Source: Streptomyces bicolor | GTDB lineage: Bacteria > Actinomycetota > Actinomycetes > Streptomycetales > Streptomycetaceae | DNA length: 64,000 nt | Reading direction: 5' to 3' | Assembly: GCF_000719285.1 (NCBI RefSeq) | Contig: NZ_JOFS01000031.1 | Span: 42,429 to 106,428, forward strand | Notes under the pieces: model-generated | What the model saw: only the letters and a program-made list of their open reading frames with translations | Databases searched by the model: none | What the model was told of the DNA's origin: nothing | Shown: positions 36,643-47,486 of the stretch, piece after piece | Numbering within the stretch: position 1 is the stretch's first letter | Layout: every line of letters begins with the position of its first letter | Program-made: the position numbers and the translations under genes

Positions 36643-38730
36643 TCAATCTTCAGCGGATGTACTACGGATTTCGTAGGCGTTAGGGCCGTGTTCCGGCTCG
36701 AAAGCGTCTTGCTCGGGCAGCGGCTCGTCCACATCGGCCTCCTCGGTCTCCTCCCCCAGCATCCGCCGGGCCGCGCTCCGGTGCAGCTGCGCCGCCGCGG
36801 GATCACCGAGATGGTCGAGGGTGTCGGCGAGCCGCAGATACAGGGCGCCCTGCAGCCGCGTGTCCTCGGCGCGCCGCGCCCACTCCGCCGCCTCCTGGCA
36901 GGTGCGCAGCGACTCCTCCGGCCGGCCCGCGTACTCCTGGACCCGGGCCAGCTCGCTCAACGCCCGCGCCTGCCCGGCGAGATCGCCGTTCTTGCGGTGC
37001 CCGGCCACGGCGGCCCGCCAGTTCCGCAGCGCCTCGCCGTACCGGCCCGCATAGGTGTGGGCCTGGCCGATACGGCCGTACAGCCGGGCGGCGTCCACGC
37101 GCTCGTCGCGGGCCAGCCGCTGGGCGAGCGCCCGGCCGAACCAGTCGGCGGCCCGGTCGTAGTCCCCGAGCTCCAGATGGGCGCCGCCTACGGATTCCAT
37201 CGCGCGACCCGTCGCGTACAGGTCGTTCGCCTGCCGCCCGGCCTCCAGCGCGGCCCGATAGCGCGCCAGCGCCTCCTGCCTGCGCCCCGTGCGGGCGTCG
37301 ACGTCGCCGAGGTTCAGCAGCGCCGCCGTCTTCTCGCGGGGCAGGTCCTGCCGCTCGGCCACGTCCAGGACCAGGCTGTGGATGGCGTACAGGTCGTCGG
37401 CGGCCGCCTGGGTGCCGACATGCGCGACCAGCGCCCTGACCAGCTGGGACATCAGGCGCCGGGCGAGCGTGTCCAGCTCCCCGTCGGCGACCGCGGCCCG
37501 GGCCGAGGCCAGCAGGGCGGGCCTGCGGATGGTCAGCCAGTCGGCGGCCGCGCGCGGGTTGGGAAAGCGCAGGGCCTGGGGCATGCCGAGGAGCTTCTGC
37601 CGGGTCTCGGGGCTGTCGGTCTCGGTGATCGCCCGGCAGGACTGCAGCAGCCGTACGGTCCGCTCCAGCATGCGGGCGCGGGCGAGCTGCAGCTCGGCGG
37701 GGCGGTCCTGGGTCTCGGTGAGGGTCCTGAGGTACGGGTGCAGGCAGGCCGGGACCTCGTACTGCGGCAGCGGCGAGTCGACGGAGTGCAGCAGACCGAG
37801 GGCGGCGAGGTCGTCCAGGGTGGTGCGGGCGCCGTCGACCGAGCAGCCGGCGAGGGCGGAGGCGGTGTGCGGGTCGACGAGGCCGCCCGGGGCGAGGCAG
37901 AGCAGGCGCAGTATGCGGGCGGCGGGAGCGGGAAGGGAGCCGTAGGCGAGGCGGAAGACCCGGCCGAGCGGCGTGCCCTCCTCGCCCTCGGCGCGCAACT
38001 GCTTGGCGAAATCGGCGACGGCCGCCTTGGGCCGGGCGGCGAGCCAGCCGCCCGCCAGCATCAGCGCGGCGGGCTGCCCCTGGCACACCTCGACGAGGCC
38101 CTCGGCGGAACGCGGGTCGACGGTGATGCGCACCGAGCCGGCGAACCGGGACAGCAGCTCCACCGCCGACTTGGTGTCCAGGCCGCCGAGAGTGCAGGGC
38201 CGTACGTCCGAGATCCCGGTCAGCGGACCGCCGGAGACGGCGACGGCCAGGCACTCCGGGGAGTCCGGCAGCAGGGCGTCGACCTGCTCGGCCTCGGCCG
38301 CGTCGTCCAGCAGGAGCAGGGCCCGGCGCCCGGCGAGCGCCTCGCGCAGCGCCGCCGTGAGGTCGTCCTCGGCGGCGCCGGGCGGAATGGGTCGGCCAAG
38401 GGCGGTGAGCAGGTCGCGGGCGGCGCGCTCGACGGGGACGGGGGTGCCGTCGGGCTCGCTCAGGCGGGTGCGCAGCACGCCGTCGGCGTAACGGTCCGCC
38501 ACCTGCCGTACGAGTTCCTCGGCGAGCGCGGTGCGGCCGGAGCCGGGACGGCCCGCGATGAGCAGTACGCGCGCGCGTGGCGCCTTGCGGCCGGAGAGGG
38601 TGTCCAGGCCCGCGCGCTCGATGTCGGCGCGGAGTTCCTTCAACTCGCGGGTACGGCCCAGGAACTGGTTCCGGCCGGACGCCTGTGCCGACACCTGCAC
38701 GCCGCCTGTGTCCACCACCTGATCCGTCAC
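36643..38730 (-). CDS. STAND/NB-ARC-type ATPase with TPR repeats
   Basis: 695 residues. NB-ARC-like NTPase domain (about 22-330): P-loop GRPGSGRT (60-67), Walker B RRALLLLDDAAEAEQ, winged-helix region around ILRLLCLAPGGLVDPHTASAL. Residues 440-660 hold about six TPRs (for example LGDVDARTGRRQEALARYRAALEAGRQANDLY). It looks like AfsR without the SARP DNA-binding domain. The P-loop has Arg in place of the usual Lys. Such proteins act as ligand-triggered switches; the partner is not visible. GTG start after GGGAG. Confidence 0.82.
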   Translation of the reverse strand: MTDQVVDTGGVQVSAQASGRNQFLGRTRELKELRADIERAGLDTLSGRKAPRARVLLIAGRPGSGRTALAEELVRQVADRYADGVLRTRLSEPDGTPVPVERAARDLLTALGRPIPPGAAEDDLTAALREALAGRRALLLLDDAAEAEQVDALLPDSPECLAVAVSGGPLTGISDVRPCTLGGLDTKSAVELLSRFAGSVRITVDPRSAEGLVEVCQGQPAALMLAGGWLAARPKAAVADFAKQLRAEGEEGTPLGRVFRLAYGSLPAPAARILRLLCLAPGGLVDPHTASALAGCSVDGARTTLDDLAALGLLHSVDSPLPQYEVPACLHPYLRTLTETQDRPAELQLARARMLERTVRLLQSCRAITETDSPETRQKLLGMPQALRFPNPRAAADWLTIRRPALLASARAAVADGELDTLARRLMSQLVRALVAHVGTQAAADDLYAIHSLVLDVAERQDLPREKTAALLNLGDVDARTGRRQEALARYRAALEAGRQANDLYATGRAMESVGGAHLELGDYDRAADWFGRALAQRLARDERVDAARLYGRIGQAHTYAGRYGEALRNWRAAVAGHRKNGDLAGQARALSELARVQEYAGRPEESLRTCQEAAEWARRAEDTRLQGALYLRLADTLDHLGDPAAAQLHRSAARRMLGEETEEADVDEPLPEQDAFEPEHGPNAYEIRSTSAED

Positions 38731-38924
38731 GGGCCACGCTCCCGTCCCACCACACGCGCAAGCCCGCCGGGACTCCGGTTCGGGCGTGTTCAGAGCCTAG
38801 TTCACGCTCTGCTACGTTCCGTGCGGAGCACGGCGGGCACGGCGAGCACATCCCCCGACCGGATCAGCCGATCTTCACACTGACGGGTGGGTGACCGGAT
38901 CGCGAAACCCGAGGCCGCGCGCGA

Positions 38925-39551
38925 TCAGGCCGCGAAGGGGCGCGCGGGCCAGGGCGCCTCCGCCGGGCGCAGCGCGTCGAGTCCGTCGCCGCCGCGCGCG
39001 GCGACCAGCGACAGCACACCCACGACGAGGCAGTTGTTGTGCAACTCGCCCGCGAGCACACCCCGGACGAGCTCGTCGACCGGCACGCGCGCGTGCTCCA
39101 TGTCGGCCTCCTCGTCCTCGACCTCGAAGCGTTCGCCGTCGGCCGCGGAGAGGTTGCGGGCGAGGAAGATCCGTACGGCCTCGTCACAGCCGCCGGGGGT
39201 CGTGTAGACGTCGGTCAGGACACGCCAGTCCTCGGCCTTGACGTGCGCCTCCTCGTACAGCTCGCGCTGGGCGGCGTGCAGCGGGTTCTCGCCGGGGATG
39301 TCGAGCAGGCCGGCCGGGATCTCCCACAGCTTCTGCCGTACGGGGTGGCGGTACTGCTTGATGAGCAGGACGCGGTCCTCGTCGTCGAGGGCCAGGACGG
39401 CCACCGAGCCGGGGTGGACCTGGTAGTCACGTCGCACCACCGAGCCGTCGGGCATGAGCACGTCGTCCGTGCGGACGGAGGTCTTGTTACCCACGAAGGG
39501 GGTGTCCGTCGCCCTGATCTCCCACTCCTGCTCGGTGTCCTTGATCGTCAT
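38925..39551 (-). CDS. Nudix hydrolase, ADP-ribose pyrophosphatase type
   Basis: 208 residues from the ATG at 39551 (GGAAGG site). The Nudix region AGLLDIPGENPLHAAQRELYEEAHV keeps REL-x-EE but ends in AHV instead of the usual GL. VLLIKQYRHPVRQKLWEIPAG is typical of the ADP-ribose pyrophosphatase group (Rv1700-like). It hydrolyses ADP-ribose to AMP and ribose 5-phosphate. It follows pyrG, as in Mycobacterium. Confidence 0.88.
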   Translation of the reverse strand: MTIKDTEQEWEIRATDTPFVGNKTSVRTDDVLMPDGSVVRRDYQVHPGSVAVLALDDEDRVLLIKQYRHPVRQKLWEIPAGLLDIPGENPLHAAQRELYEEAHVKAEDWRVLTDVYTTPGGCDEAVRIFLARNLSAADGERFEVEDEEADMEHARVPVDELVRGVLAGELHNNCLVVGVLSLVAARGGDGLDALRPAEAPWPARPFAA

Positions 39552-39598
39552 GCTCTGCCCTTCCACACGCTTTCAAAAAAAGAACCCACCAAAGAAAA

Positions 39599-39632
39599 CC
39601 GGGGTGCGCACCTTTGAAGGTTTGCACCCCGG
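39599..39632 (-). terminator. pyrG terminator
   Basis: CCGGGGTGC (39599-39607) pairs with GCACCCCGG (39624-39632), with an inner ACCTT/AAGGT pair, and on the minus strand is followed by TTTTCTTT. A clear intrinsic terminator. Confidence 0.9.
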
Positions 39633-39651
39633 CCACCGTACAACTGGTGTG

Positions 39652-41298
<1,647 letters not shown>

Positions 41299-41768
41299 GG
41301 CCAAGAGGGGGCTCCCGTGGTCGCGATCTTGAAGTGCGGTTCGGGGGTCTTCACGCCCACCGGTCCACGGGCTACCAGGGTATCAGCGCCGAGAAGCGAT
41401 GGCTTCCGGCCACGCTCCGCACACGAGTCGGTACGGATCCGCACGCTTCACCGGTCTTCCACCCGTCGGTCACCCATTGCTCACCCGTTCGGCCGACCCG
41501 GGTTGCCCGGAGCGGCACGCAGATCATCTACGTGCGTCGTATCCTGCTCGGACATTCGCTGCCGAGCCCGGCCGGCAAACACGGCACCACCCCCGCCCGT
41601 CGCACCCGGAACAACGAGAGCTCGTCAGTTCGTTGAGCAGAGATTGTTGAGAAGCGCCAGTCGTTTTGCCTCACCGCCGAACCGACTGCTTTGCTTCACC
41701 GCTCAACGTCGATTTACAACCACCCCTTGACCGCACTAGCGAGAGCCCCCTTGTCAGAAGGGGGTGAC
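41299..41768 (+). promoter_or_regulatory. divergent pyrG / GH15 intergenic region
   Basis: 470 bases. Two imperfect 17-bp direct repeats (TTTGCCTCACCGCCGAA at 41665 and TTTGCTTCACCGCTCAA at 41690, period 25) lie shortly before the GH15 leader hairpin. I see no gene in this stretch; a long open frame through it lacks normal codon bias. Confidence 0.5.
41746..41764 (+). promoter_or_regulatory. RBS-sequestering leader hairpin upstream of GH15 gene
   Basis: CCCCCTT-GTCAG-AAGGGGG is a perfect 7-bp stem-loop whose right arm is the ribosome-binding site of the GH15 gene (GTG at 41769). A nearly identical hairpin precedes the next gene (43662-43678). Confidence 0.75.
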
Positions 41769-43595
41769 GTGGCCGTTCGACTGGAGTTGCACGTGGCCGG
41801 GCGCATCGAAGACTACGCACTCATCGGAGACATGCAGACCGCTGCCCTGGTCTGCCGGGACGGCACGGTGGACTGGCTGTGCCTGCCCCGCTTCGACTCG
41901 CATGCCATCTTCGCCGGCCTGCTGGGCACCGAGGAGCACGGCTTCTGGCGGCTCGGCCCCGCCCACGCCTCCGACGCTCCGCCGCCCACCGCGGCCCGGC
42001 GCAGCTACCGCGGCGACTCCCTGATCCTGGAATCCGAGTGGGACACGCCACGCGGCACGGTCCGGGTGATCGACTTCATGCCCCCGCGCGACGGCGCGCC
42101 CCAGCTGATCCGGATCGTGGAGGGCGTCTCGGGCCGCGTCCCGATGCGTTCGGCGCTCAGGATGCGTTTCTCGTACGGCCGGGTGGTGCCGTGGGTGCAC
42201 AAGCACGAGGGCCGTACGGTCGCCGTCGCCGGCCCGGACTCGGTGTGGTTCGACGCCGAGGCCGAGACCTACGGCAAGTCGCTGACGACGTACTCGGACT
42301 TCACGGTCGCTCCGGGTGAGCGGATCGCGTTCACGATCTCCTGGGAGCCCTCGCACAAGGAGCCGCCGGCGCTGCCGGAGCCGGAGCTGTCGCTGGAGGC
42401 GACGGAGGAGTTCTGGCGGGAGTGGGTCGAGCACTGCACGTACCACGGCCCTTACCGCGAGGCGGTCATCCGCTCGCTGATCACCCTCAAGGCGCTGACG
42501 TACGCCCCGACGGGCGGCATCGTCGCCGCCCCGACGACCTCCCTGCCCGAGGACATCGGCGGCGTCCGCAACTGGGACTACCGCTACACCTGGCTGCGCG
42601 ACGCGGCGATCACCCTGTCCTCGCTGCTGCGCACCGGCTACCGCGAGGAGGCCCGCGCCTGGCGCGAGTGGCTGCTGCGGGCCGTCGCCGGTGACCCGGA
42701 GAACCTGCAGATCATGTACGGCATCGCCGGCGAGCGCGAGCTCGGCGAGGCCGAGCTGGACTGGCTGCCCGGCTACGAGAGCTCCGCGCCGGTCCGGGTC
42801 GGCAACGGCGCCGCGCACCAGCTCCAGCTGGACGTGTACGGCGAGGTCACCGAGGCCCTGCACCTGGCGCACATGACGGGCCTGGCCCGCAACGACTACG
42901 CCTCGCTGCTGCAGCTCAAGCTCATCCGCTACCTGGAGGACCACTGGGACGAGCCGGACGAGGGCATCTGGGAGGTGCGCGGCCCGCGTCGCCACTTCGT
43001 GCACTCCAAGGTGATGGCCTGGGTCGCCGTCGACCGCACCATCAAGCTCATCGAGTCCGGCGACGCCGACGGCCCGCTGGAGCGCTGGCGCGAGCTGCGT
43101 GACGACATTCACAGGGATGTGTGCGAGAAGGGCTACGACAAGGAGCGCAACACCTTCACGCAGTCGTACGGCTCCAGGGAGCTGGACGCCTCGCTGCTGC
43201 TGATCCCGCAGATGGGCTTCCTGCCGCCGGACGACAAGCGCGTCATCGGCACCATCGAGGCGATCCAGCGCGAGCTGTCCACCGAGGACGGCTTCATCCT
43301 GCGCTACCCGACGCAGGGAGACGACGAGGGCGTCGACGGCCTCCCCGGCGACGAGGGCGCCTTCCTGGCCTGTTCGTTCTGGATGGCCGACGACCTGGCG
43401 ATGATCGGCCGCGTCGACGAGGCCCGCAAGCTGTTCGAGAAGCTGCTCTCGCTGCGTAACGACCTCGGTCTGCTCGCGGAGGAGTGGGACCCGCGCCTGC
43501 AGCGTCAGGTCGGCAACTTCCCGCAGGCCTTCAGCCACGTCCCGCTGATCGACACCGCCCTGCGGCTGACGGCGTCCGGCGCGTACGGCGGCTGA
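41769..43595 (+). CDS. glycoside hydrolase family 15 protein (trehalase/glucoamylase type)
   Basis: 608 residues. N-terminal trehalase-like domain (about 1-230, IEDYALIGDMQTAALVCRDG then TVDWLCLPRFDS) and (alpha/alpha)6 barrel with RNWDYRYTWLRDA, EGIWEVRG and LAEEWDPRLQRQVGNFPQAFSH, the last two holding the likely catalytic Glu residues. Related mycobacterial enzymes hydrolyse trehalose. No signal peptide, so cytoplasmic. The GTG at 41769 is preferred; its RBS lies in a hairpin. Likely followed by the FAD oxidase gene in the same transcript (gap 89 bases). Confidence 0.88.
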   Translation: MAVRLELHVAGRIEDYALIGDMQTAALVCRDGTVDWLCLPRFDSHAIFAGLLGTEEHGFWRLGPAHASDAPPPTAARRSYRGDSLILESEWDTPRGTVRVIDFMPPRDGAPQLIRIVEGVSGRVPMRSALRMRFSYGRVVPWVHKHEGRTVAVAGPDSVWFDAEAETYGKSLTTYSDFTVAPGERIAFTISWEPSHKEPPALPEPELSLEATEEFWREWVEHCTYHGPYREAVIRSLITLKALTYAPTGGIVAAPTTSLPEDIGGVRNWDYRYTWLRDAAITLSSLLRTGYREEARAWREWLLRAVAGDPENLQIMYGIAGERELGEAELDWLPGYESSAPVRVGNGAAHQLQLDVYGEVTEALHLAHMTGLARNDYASLLQLKLIRYLEDHWDEPDEGIWEVRGPRRHFVHSKVMAWVAVDRTIKLIESGDADGPLERWRELRDDIHRDVCEKGYDKERNTFTQSYGSRELDASLLLIPQMGFLPPDDKRVIGTIEAIQRELSTEDGFILRYPTQGDDEGVDGLPGDEGAFLACSFWMADDLAMIGRVDEARKLFEKLLSLRNDLGLLAEEWDPRLQRQVGNFPQAFSHVPLIDTALRLTASGAYGG

Positions 43596-43661
43596 GCCGG
43601 CCGCCCCACCGCCCGACAGGACGGACGTGACGTGCCCGCCTAGCCTGGAAGCAAGCGATTG

Positions 43662-43678
43662 CCCCTTGTCGGAAGGGG
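43662..43678 (+). promoter_or_regulatory. RBS-sequestering leader hairpin upstream of FAD oxidase gene
   Basis: CCCCTT-GTCGG-AAGGGG is a 6-bp stem with the same loop pattern as the copy before the GH15 gene; the right arm is the likely ribosome-binding site of the ATG at 43685. The similarity extends upstream (AGCGA...CCCC) over about 28 bases. Confidence 0.75.
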
Positions 43679-43684
43679 GCGGCC

Positions 43685-45067
43685 ATGGCTTCCCGGTCGA
43701 AGGCGGGCGCGGCCCTCGACGCGCTGCGCGAGGATCTCTCCGGTGACGTGTTCGCCCCGGGGGACTTCGGGTACGACGACGCCCGGACCGTCTTCAACAC
43801 CATGATCGACCGGCGGCCCGCGGTGATCGCGCAGTGCGTGGACGAGGACGACGTCGTGCGGGCCGTGCGGTTCGGCCGGGAGCTGGACCTCAACATCGCG
43901 GTGCGCGGCGGCGGGCACAGCGTCTCGGGCATGGCGCTGAACGACAACGGCCTGGTCGTCGACCTGCGTCACCTGCGGGCGGTGACCGTCGACCCCGCCG
44001 CCGAGGCGGTACGGATCGCGGGCGGCGCGACGATGAGCGACCTGGACCGCGCCACCCAGCCGTACGGCCTCGCCACGACCGGCGGCCGGGCCTCGACCAC
44101 CGGCGTCGGCGGCTTCGTCCTCGGCGGCGGTACCGGCTGGCTGGACCGCTGCTGCGGGCTCGCCGTCGACAATCTGCTCGGTGTGGAACTGGTCACGTCC
44201 GACGGCGACCGGGTCCACGCCAACGCGGACGAGAACCCGGACCTGTTCTGGGCGCTGCACGGAGGCGGCGGCAACTTCGGCATCGCCACCGCGATCACGC
44301 TGAAGCTGTACGAACTGCCCGGCTTCGCCATCGCGATGCCGCTGTACCGGCCCGAGACCGCGCCCGATGCCGTCCGCACCTTCCGCGACGTGATCGAGTC
44401 CGGCCCCGACGAGGTGGGCGGCGGCGTCCTGTGGTTCACCGGCCCGCCCGAGGACTTCGTACCGCCGTCCCTGGTCGGCAAGCTGGTGTGCGGTGTGCTC
44501 CTCACGTACGCCGGCGCCGAGCAGGACATGCGCAAGTACGCCGAGCCGCTGCTGGCGCTGCCGCACGAGGCGGAGATCGTGGGCGCGATGCCGTACGCCG
44601 ATGTGCAGTGCATGATCGACGATCCGCCCGGCATGCGGCACTACTGGTCGGCGGAGTACCTGACGGGCGCGCCGGACGACTTCGTGGACGTCTACACCGC
44701 CGAGGCCCGGACGATGCCCGTGCCGACCGGCACCCAGTACGCCCTCCTCCCGCAGGGCGGCGCGATCGCGGCCGGTCCGCACGAGTTCCCGGTGCCCTAC
44801 CGGGACGCGCCCTGGGCGGTCCATCCCTACGGCATGTGGGAGGACCCGGCGGACGACGAGCGGTGCGTGCAGTGGGTGCGTGACGTCCGTACCGGCGTCC
44901 GGCCCTGGAGCACCGGCGCCGTGTACCTGAACTTCATCGGCGACGAGGGCGCGGAGCGTGTGGTGGCCGGTCTGGGTGCCGGGAACACCCGGCGGCTGGC
45001 GGAGCTGAAGCGGCGGTGGGACCCGGACAACGTCTTCCGGTTCAACCACAACATCAGGCCGGCCTGA
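43685..45067 (+). CDS. FAD-linked oxidase of the BBE type
   Basis: 460 residues. PCMH-type FAD domain (about 40-215) with the covalent-FAD His in RGGGHSVSG (His78) and GVGGFVLGGGTGWLDRCCG; C-terminal BBE motif RRLAELKRRWDPDNVFRFNHNI. The cysteine used for a second covalent bond in bicovalent members is not in its usual place, so mono-covalent attachment is likely. It oxidises alcohols, sugars or alkaloid-like substrates; the actual one is unknown. No signal peptide. 3' overlap of 14 bp with the convergent gene. Confidence 0.9.
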   Translation: MASRSKAGAALDALREDLSGDVFAPGDFGYDDARTVFNTMIDRRPAVIAQCVDEDDVVRAVRFGRELDLNIAVRGGGHSVSGMALNDNGLVVDLRHLRAVTVDPAAEAVRIAGGATMSDLDRATQPYGLATTGGRASTTGVGGFVLGGGTGWLDRCCGLAVDNLLGVELVTSDGDRVHANADENPDLFWALHGGGGNFGIATAITLKLYELPGFAIAMPLYRPETAPDAVRTFRDVIESGPDEVGGGVLWFTGPPEDFVPPSLVGKLVCGVLLTYAGAEQDMRKYAEPLLALPHEAEIVGAMPYADVQCMIDDPPGMRHYWSAEYLTGAPDDFVDVYTAEARTMPVPTGTQYALLPQGGAIAAGPHEFPVPYRDAPWAVHPYGMWEDPADDERCVQWVRDVRTGVRPWSTGAVYLNFIGDEGAERVVAGLGAGNTRRLAELKRRWDPDNVFRFNHNIRPA

Positions 45068-46013
45068 GCGCAATCAGGGTCCGCTCCCCGCCCGGATCGC
45101 CGGCCGTCGCGGGGACGAGGGCGATCTCGTCGAGCCCGGCATCGGCGTACTCCTCGGCACGCGCGCGTACGGCGTCGAAGTCGCCCACCAGGCCCACCGT
45201 GCCCGCCGCCGCAGCGGGCAGCGCCCGCACCAGCGCGCCGGCGTCGGCACCGGTCCGGGCCAGTTCGACCGCCTCCCCGAAACCGGCCGCCTCGAACATG
45301 TCGCTGTAGCCCGGCACCGTCAGATAGCCGGCGATGCTTCGCAGGACCTGCGCGAGGGAGTCGGGGTCCGGATCGACGGCGGCCGGCAGCCAGGCGGCCA
45401 GGGTCGGCGGCGACGTACGGCCCGCGCGCTCGGCAGCGGTGTCGAGTTTGGCGCGCAGCGTGCGGACCTGTTCCGGCGAGACGATGTCGAGCAGCATCCG
45501 GTCGGCGTGCGCGGCGGCCGTGGCGATCGCGCGGTCGCCGAAGGCCGCCACGGTGAGCGGCCCGCCGGGCGGTTGGAGACGGCGCCGGAAAGTGCTGCCA
45601 GGCACCACCGGCTCTCCGGGCCGGCCGTGCAGGAAGCCGCGTACGGCCGCCGCCGAGGCCTCCATCGCCGCCGCGGGCCGCACCCGCGGCACGCCGTGCA
45701 CGCCTTCGACCACCCGCTTGCTGGACGTTCCCACCGCCACTCCGACCGGCCGCCCGATGACCGCGGCGACCGAGGCGGCGCCCCGCGCGATGCCGAACGC
45801 GTCCCGCACCGACACCGCCACCGGGCCGGCCGTCAGCGCGACCCGCTCGGTGTCCCGCCCGATGGCCGCGGCGAGGACGAAGGAGTCCCAGGTGGGCCCC
45901 TCCCCCGCCCACACCTCGCGATACCCGAGCCGGTCGGCGACCACGGCCACCCGCAGCGGCTCCTCGACCGGACTGTCGTCCTCCCGTGCCACGGCAACCA
46001 CGCTGAACTCCAT
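45054..46013 (-). CDS. luciferase-like (F420/FMN-dependent) oxidoreductase
   Basis: 319 residues from the ATG at 46013. TIM-barrel LLM features: ADRLGYREVWAGEGPTWDSFVLAAAIGRDTERVALTAG near the N-terminus, VGVAVGTSSKRVVEGVHG and GYSDMFEAAGFGEAVE later. Members use F420H2 or FMNH2 to reduce or oxygenate various substrates; streptomycete members are mostly F420-linked. The start is 10 bases past the end of the permease pseudogene, whose promoter it may once have shared. Confidence 0.85.
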   Translation of the reverse strand: MEFSVVAVAREDDSPVEEPLRVAVVADRLGYREVWAGEGPTWDSFVLAAAIGRDTERVALTAGPVAVSVRDAFGIARGAASVAAVIGRPVGVAVGTSSKRVVEGVHGVPRVRPAAAMEASAAAVRGFLHGRPGEPVVPGSTFRRRLQPPGGPLTVAAFGDRAIATAAAHADRMLLDIVSPEQVRTLRAKLDTAAERAGRTSPPTLAAWLPAAVDPDPDSLAQVLRSIAGYLTVPGYSDMFEAAGFGEAVELARTGADAGALVRALPAAAAGTVGLVGDFDAVRARAEEYADAGLDEIALVPATAGDPGGERTLIALRPA

Positions 46014-46023
46014 GCAGGCGCCG

Positions 46024-47425
46024 CTACCCCACGGGGCGCGCCCCAACCGGGGCTTGTGTCCGCTCGGCCGAGTCCTCCAGCACGATCCGGCCGATGACGT
46101 CGTAGCGCTCCGGCCGCCGGACCTTCAGATACCAGCCGAGCCCGAGCCCCCGAAGAACACCAGCCCCACGATCCACGGGATGGCCCTGAAGAACAGCGAG
46201 CCGGCCGCCGTGCCGGCCGCGGTGTCCAGGTTGGTCACCGGCAGCCCCACGACCGCGATCATGCCGATGCCGCCGAGCAGCGGGGCGGTGAGCTGCGGAA
46301 CCAGTGCCGGTCCTCGGGGTGGTTGCGGCGGAAGTAGCCGATGACCGCGAAGGAGCACAGGGTCTGCACGATGAGGATCGCCATCGTGCCGAGGATCGCG
46401 AGCAGTGTGTAGAGGTGGATGTACGGGTCCTGCCCGGTCAGCCAGAAGGCGCCGACGAGCCCGGCCGCGATGACCGACTGCACGAAGGAGGCGATGTCCG
46501 GCGATCCGTGCCGGGCGTGCGTCCGGCCGAGCGCGGGGTGCGGGAAGCCCTCGCGGCCGACGGCGTACAGATAGCGCGCCGCGCACTGGTGGAAGGCCAT
46601 CCCACAGGCGAACGAGCCGGTGATCAGCAGCCACTGAAGGTGTCGACCGCTCAGGCGCCGATGTAGGTGTGGGCGGGGTCGAAGAAGAGATCGAGGGGGC
46701 TGCTGCCGGAGGAGATCTCGACCGACCCCGGGAGACCGTTGCCGGCGATGGTCATCCAGGAGACGTAGATGTAGAAGATCCCGACGCCGATCACCGAGAT
46801 CAGCGTCGCGCGCGGGATGACGCGCTTGGGGTCGCGGGACTCCTCGCCGTACATCGCCGTCGACTCGAAGCCGACCCACGACCAGAAGGCGAAGAACAGG
46901 CCGAGGCCCGCGGAGGCGCCCGTGAAGGCGTTCCTGGGGTCGATGGGCTCGACGGGGATGCCGTCCGGGCCGCCGCCGTGCAGGAGTACGGCTGTGGCGA
47001 CCGCGAAGAGGACGGCGATCTCGGCGATCAGCATCACGCCGAGGGCCTTCGCGGTGAGGTTGATGTCGAAGTACGCCAGCACGGCGGTGACGAGCAGCAT
47101 GGCGGCGGCGTAGAGGATCCAGGGCAGGTCGAGGCCGAGCTGGTCGTGGACCGTCGTCTGCGCGAAGTACGAGAAGACGCCGACGATGGACGCCTCGAAG
47201 ACGACGTACGCCAGCACGGCGAGCATCCCGGACGCCATGCCGGTGATCCGGCCGAGCCCGTGCGAGATGTAGCCGTAGAAGGCGCCGACGGCGGTGATAC
47301 GGCGGGCCATGGCGACGTATCCGACGGAGAACACCGTCAGCACGAGCGTCGCGAAGAGAAAGCCGGCGGGCGCGCCCGTGTCCGGGCCGCCGCCATGCGC
47401 GCGTTGTCGGGCGCCGGGGGCCGAT
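46024..47425 (-). pseudogene. amino acid permease (APC family), truncated and frameshifted
   Basis: The longest frame (46651-47343) covers TMS 2-7 (AVGAFYGYISHGLGRITGMA, WSWVGFESTAMYGEESRDPKRVIPRATLI) and stops after DPAHTYIGA. The sequence continues in other frames: ITGSFACGMAFHQCAARYLYAVGREGFPHPALG, then APLLGGIGMIAVVGLPVTNLDTA, then LGWYLKVRRPERYDVIGRI to a TAG at 46024. At least three frameshifts (near 46645, 46295 and 46140) plus a missing N-terminus show it is dead. It was probably an amine or amino acid importer controlled by the adjacent PucR-type regulator. Confidence 0.85.
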
Positions 47426-47486
47426 GATCGTCTCCGTAACGGTCCGGATATGTCGTGGAAGCATCCCCAGGGGTAGCGTCCGGCTC

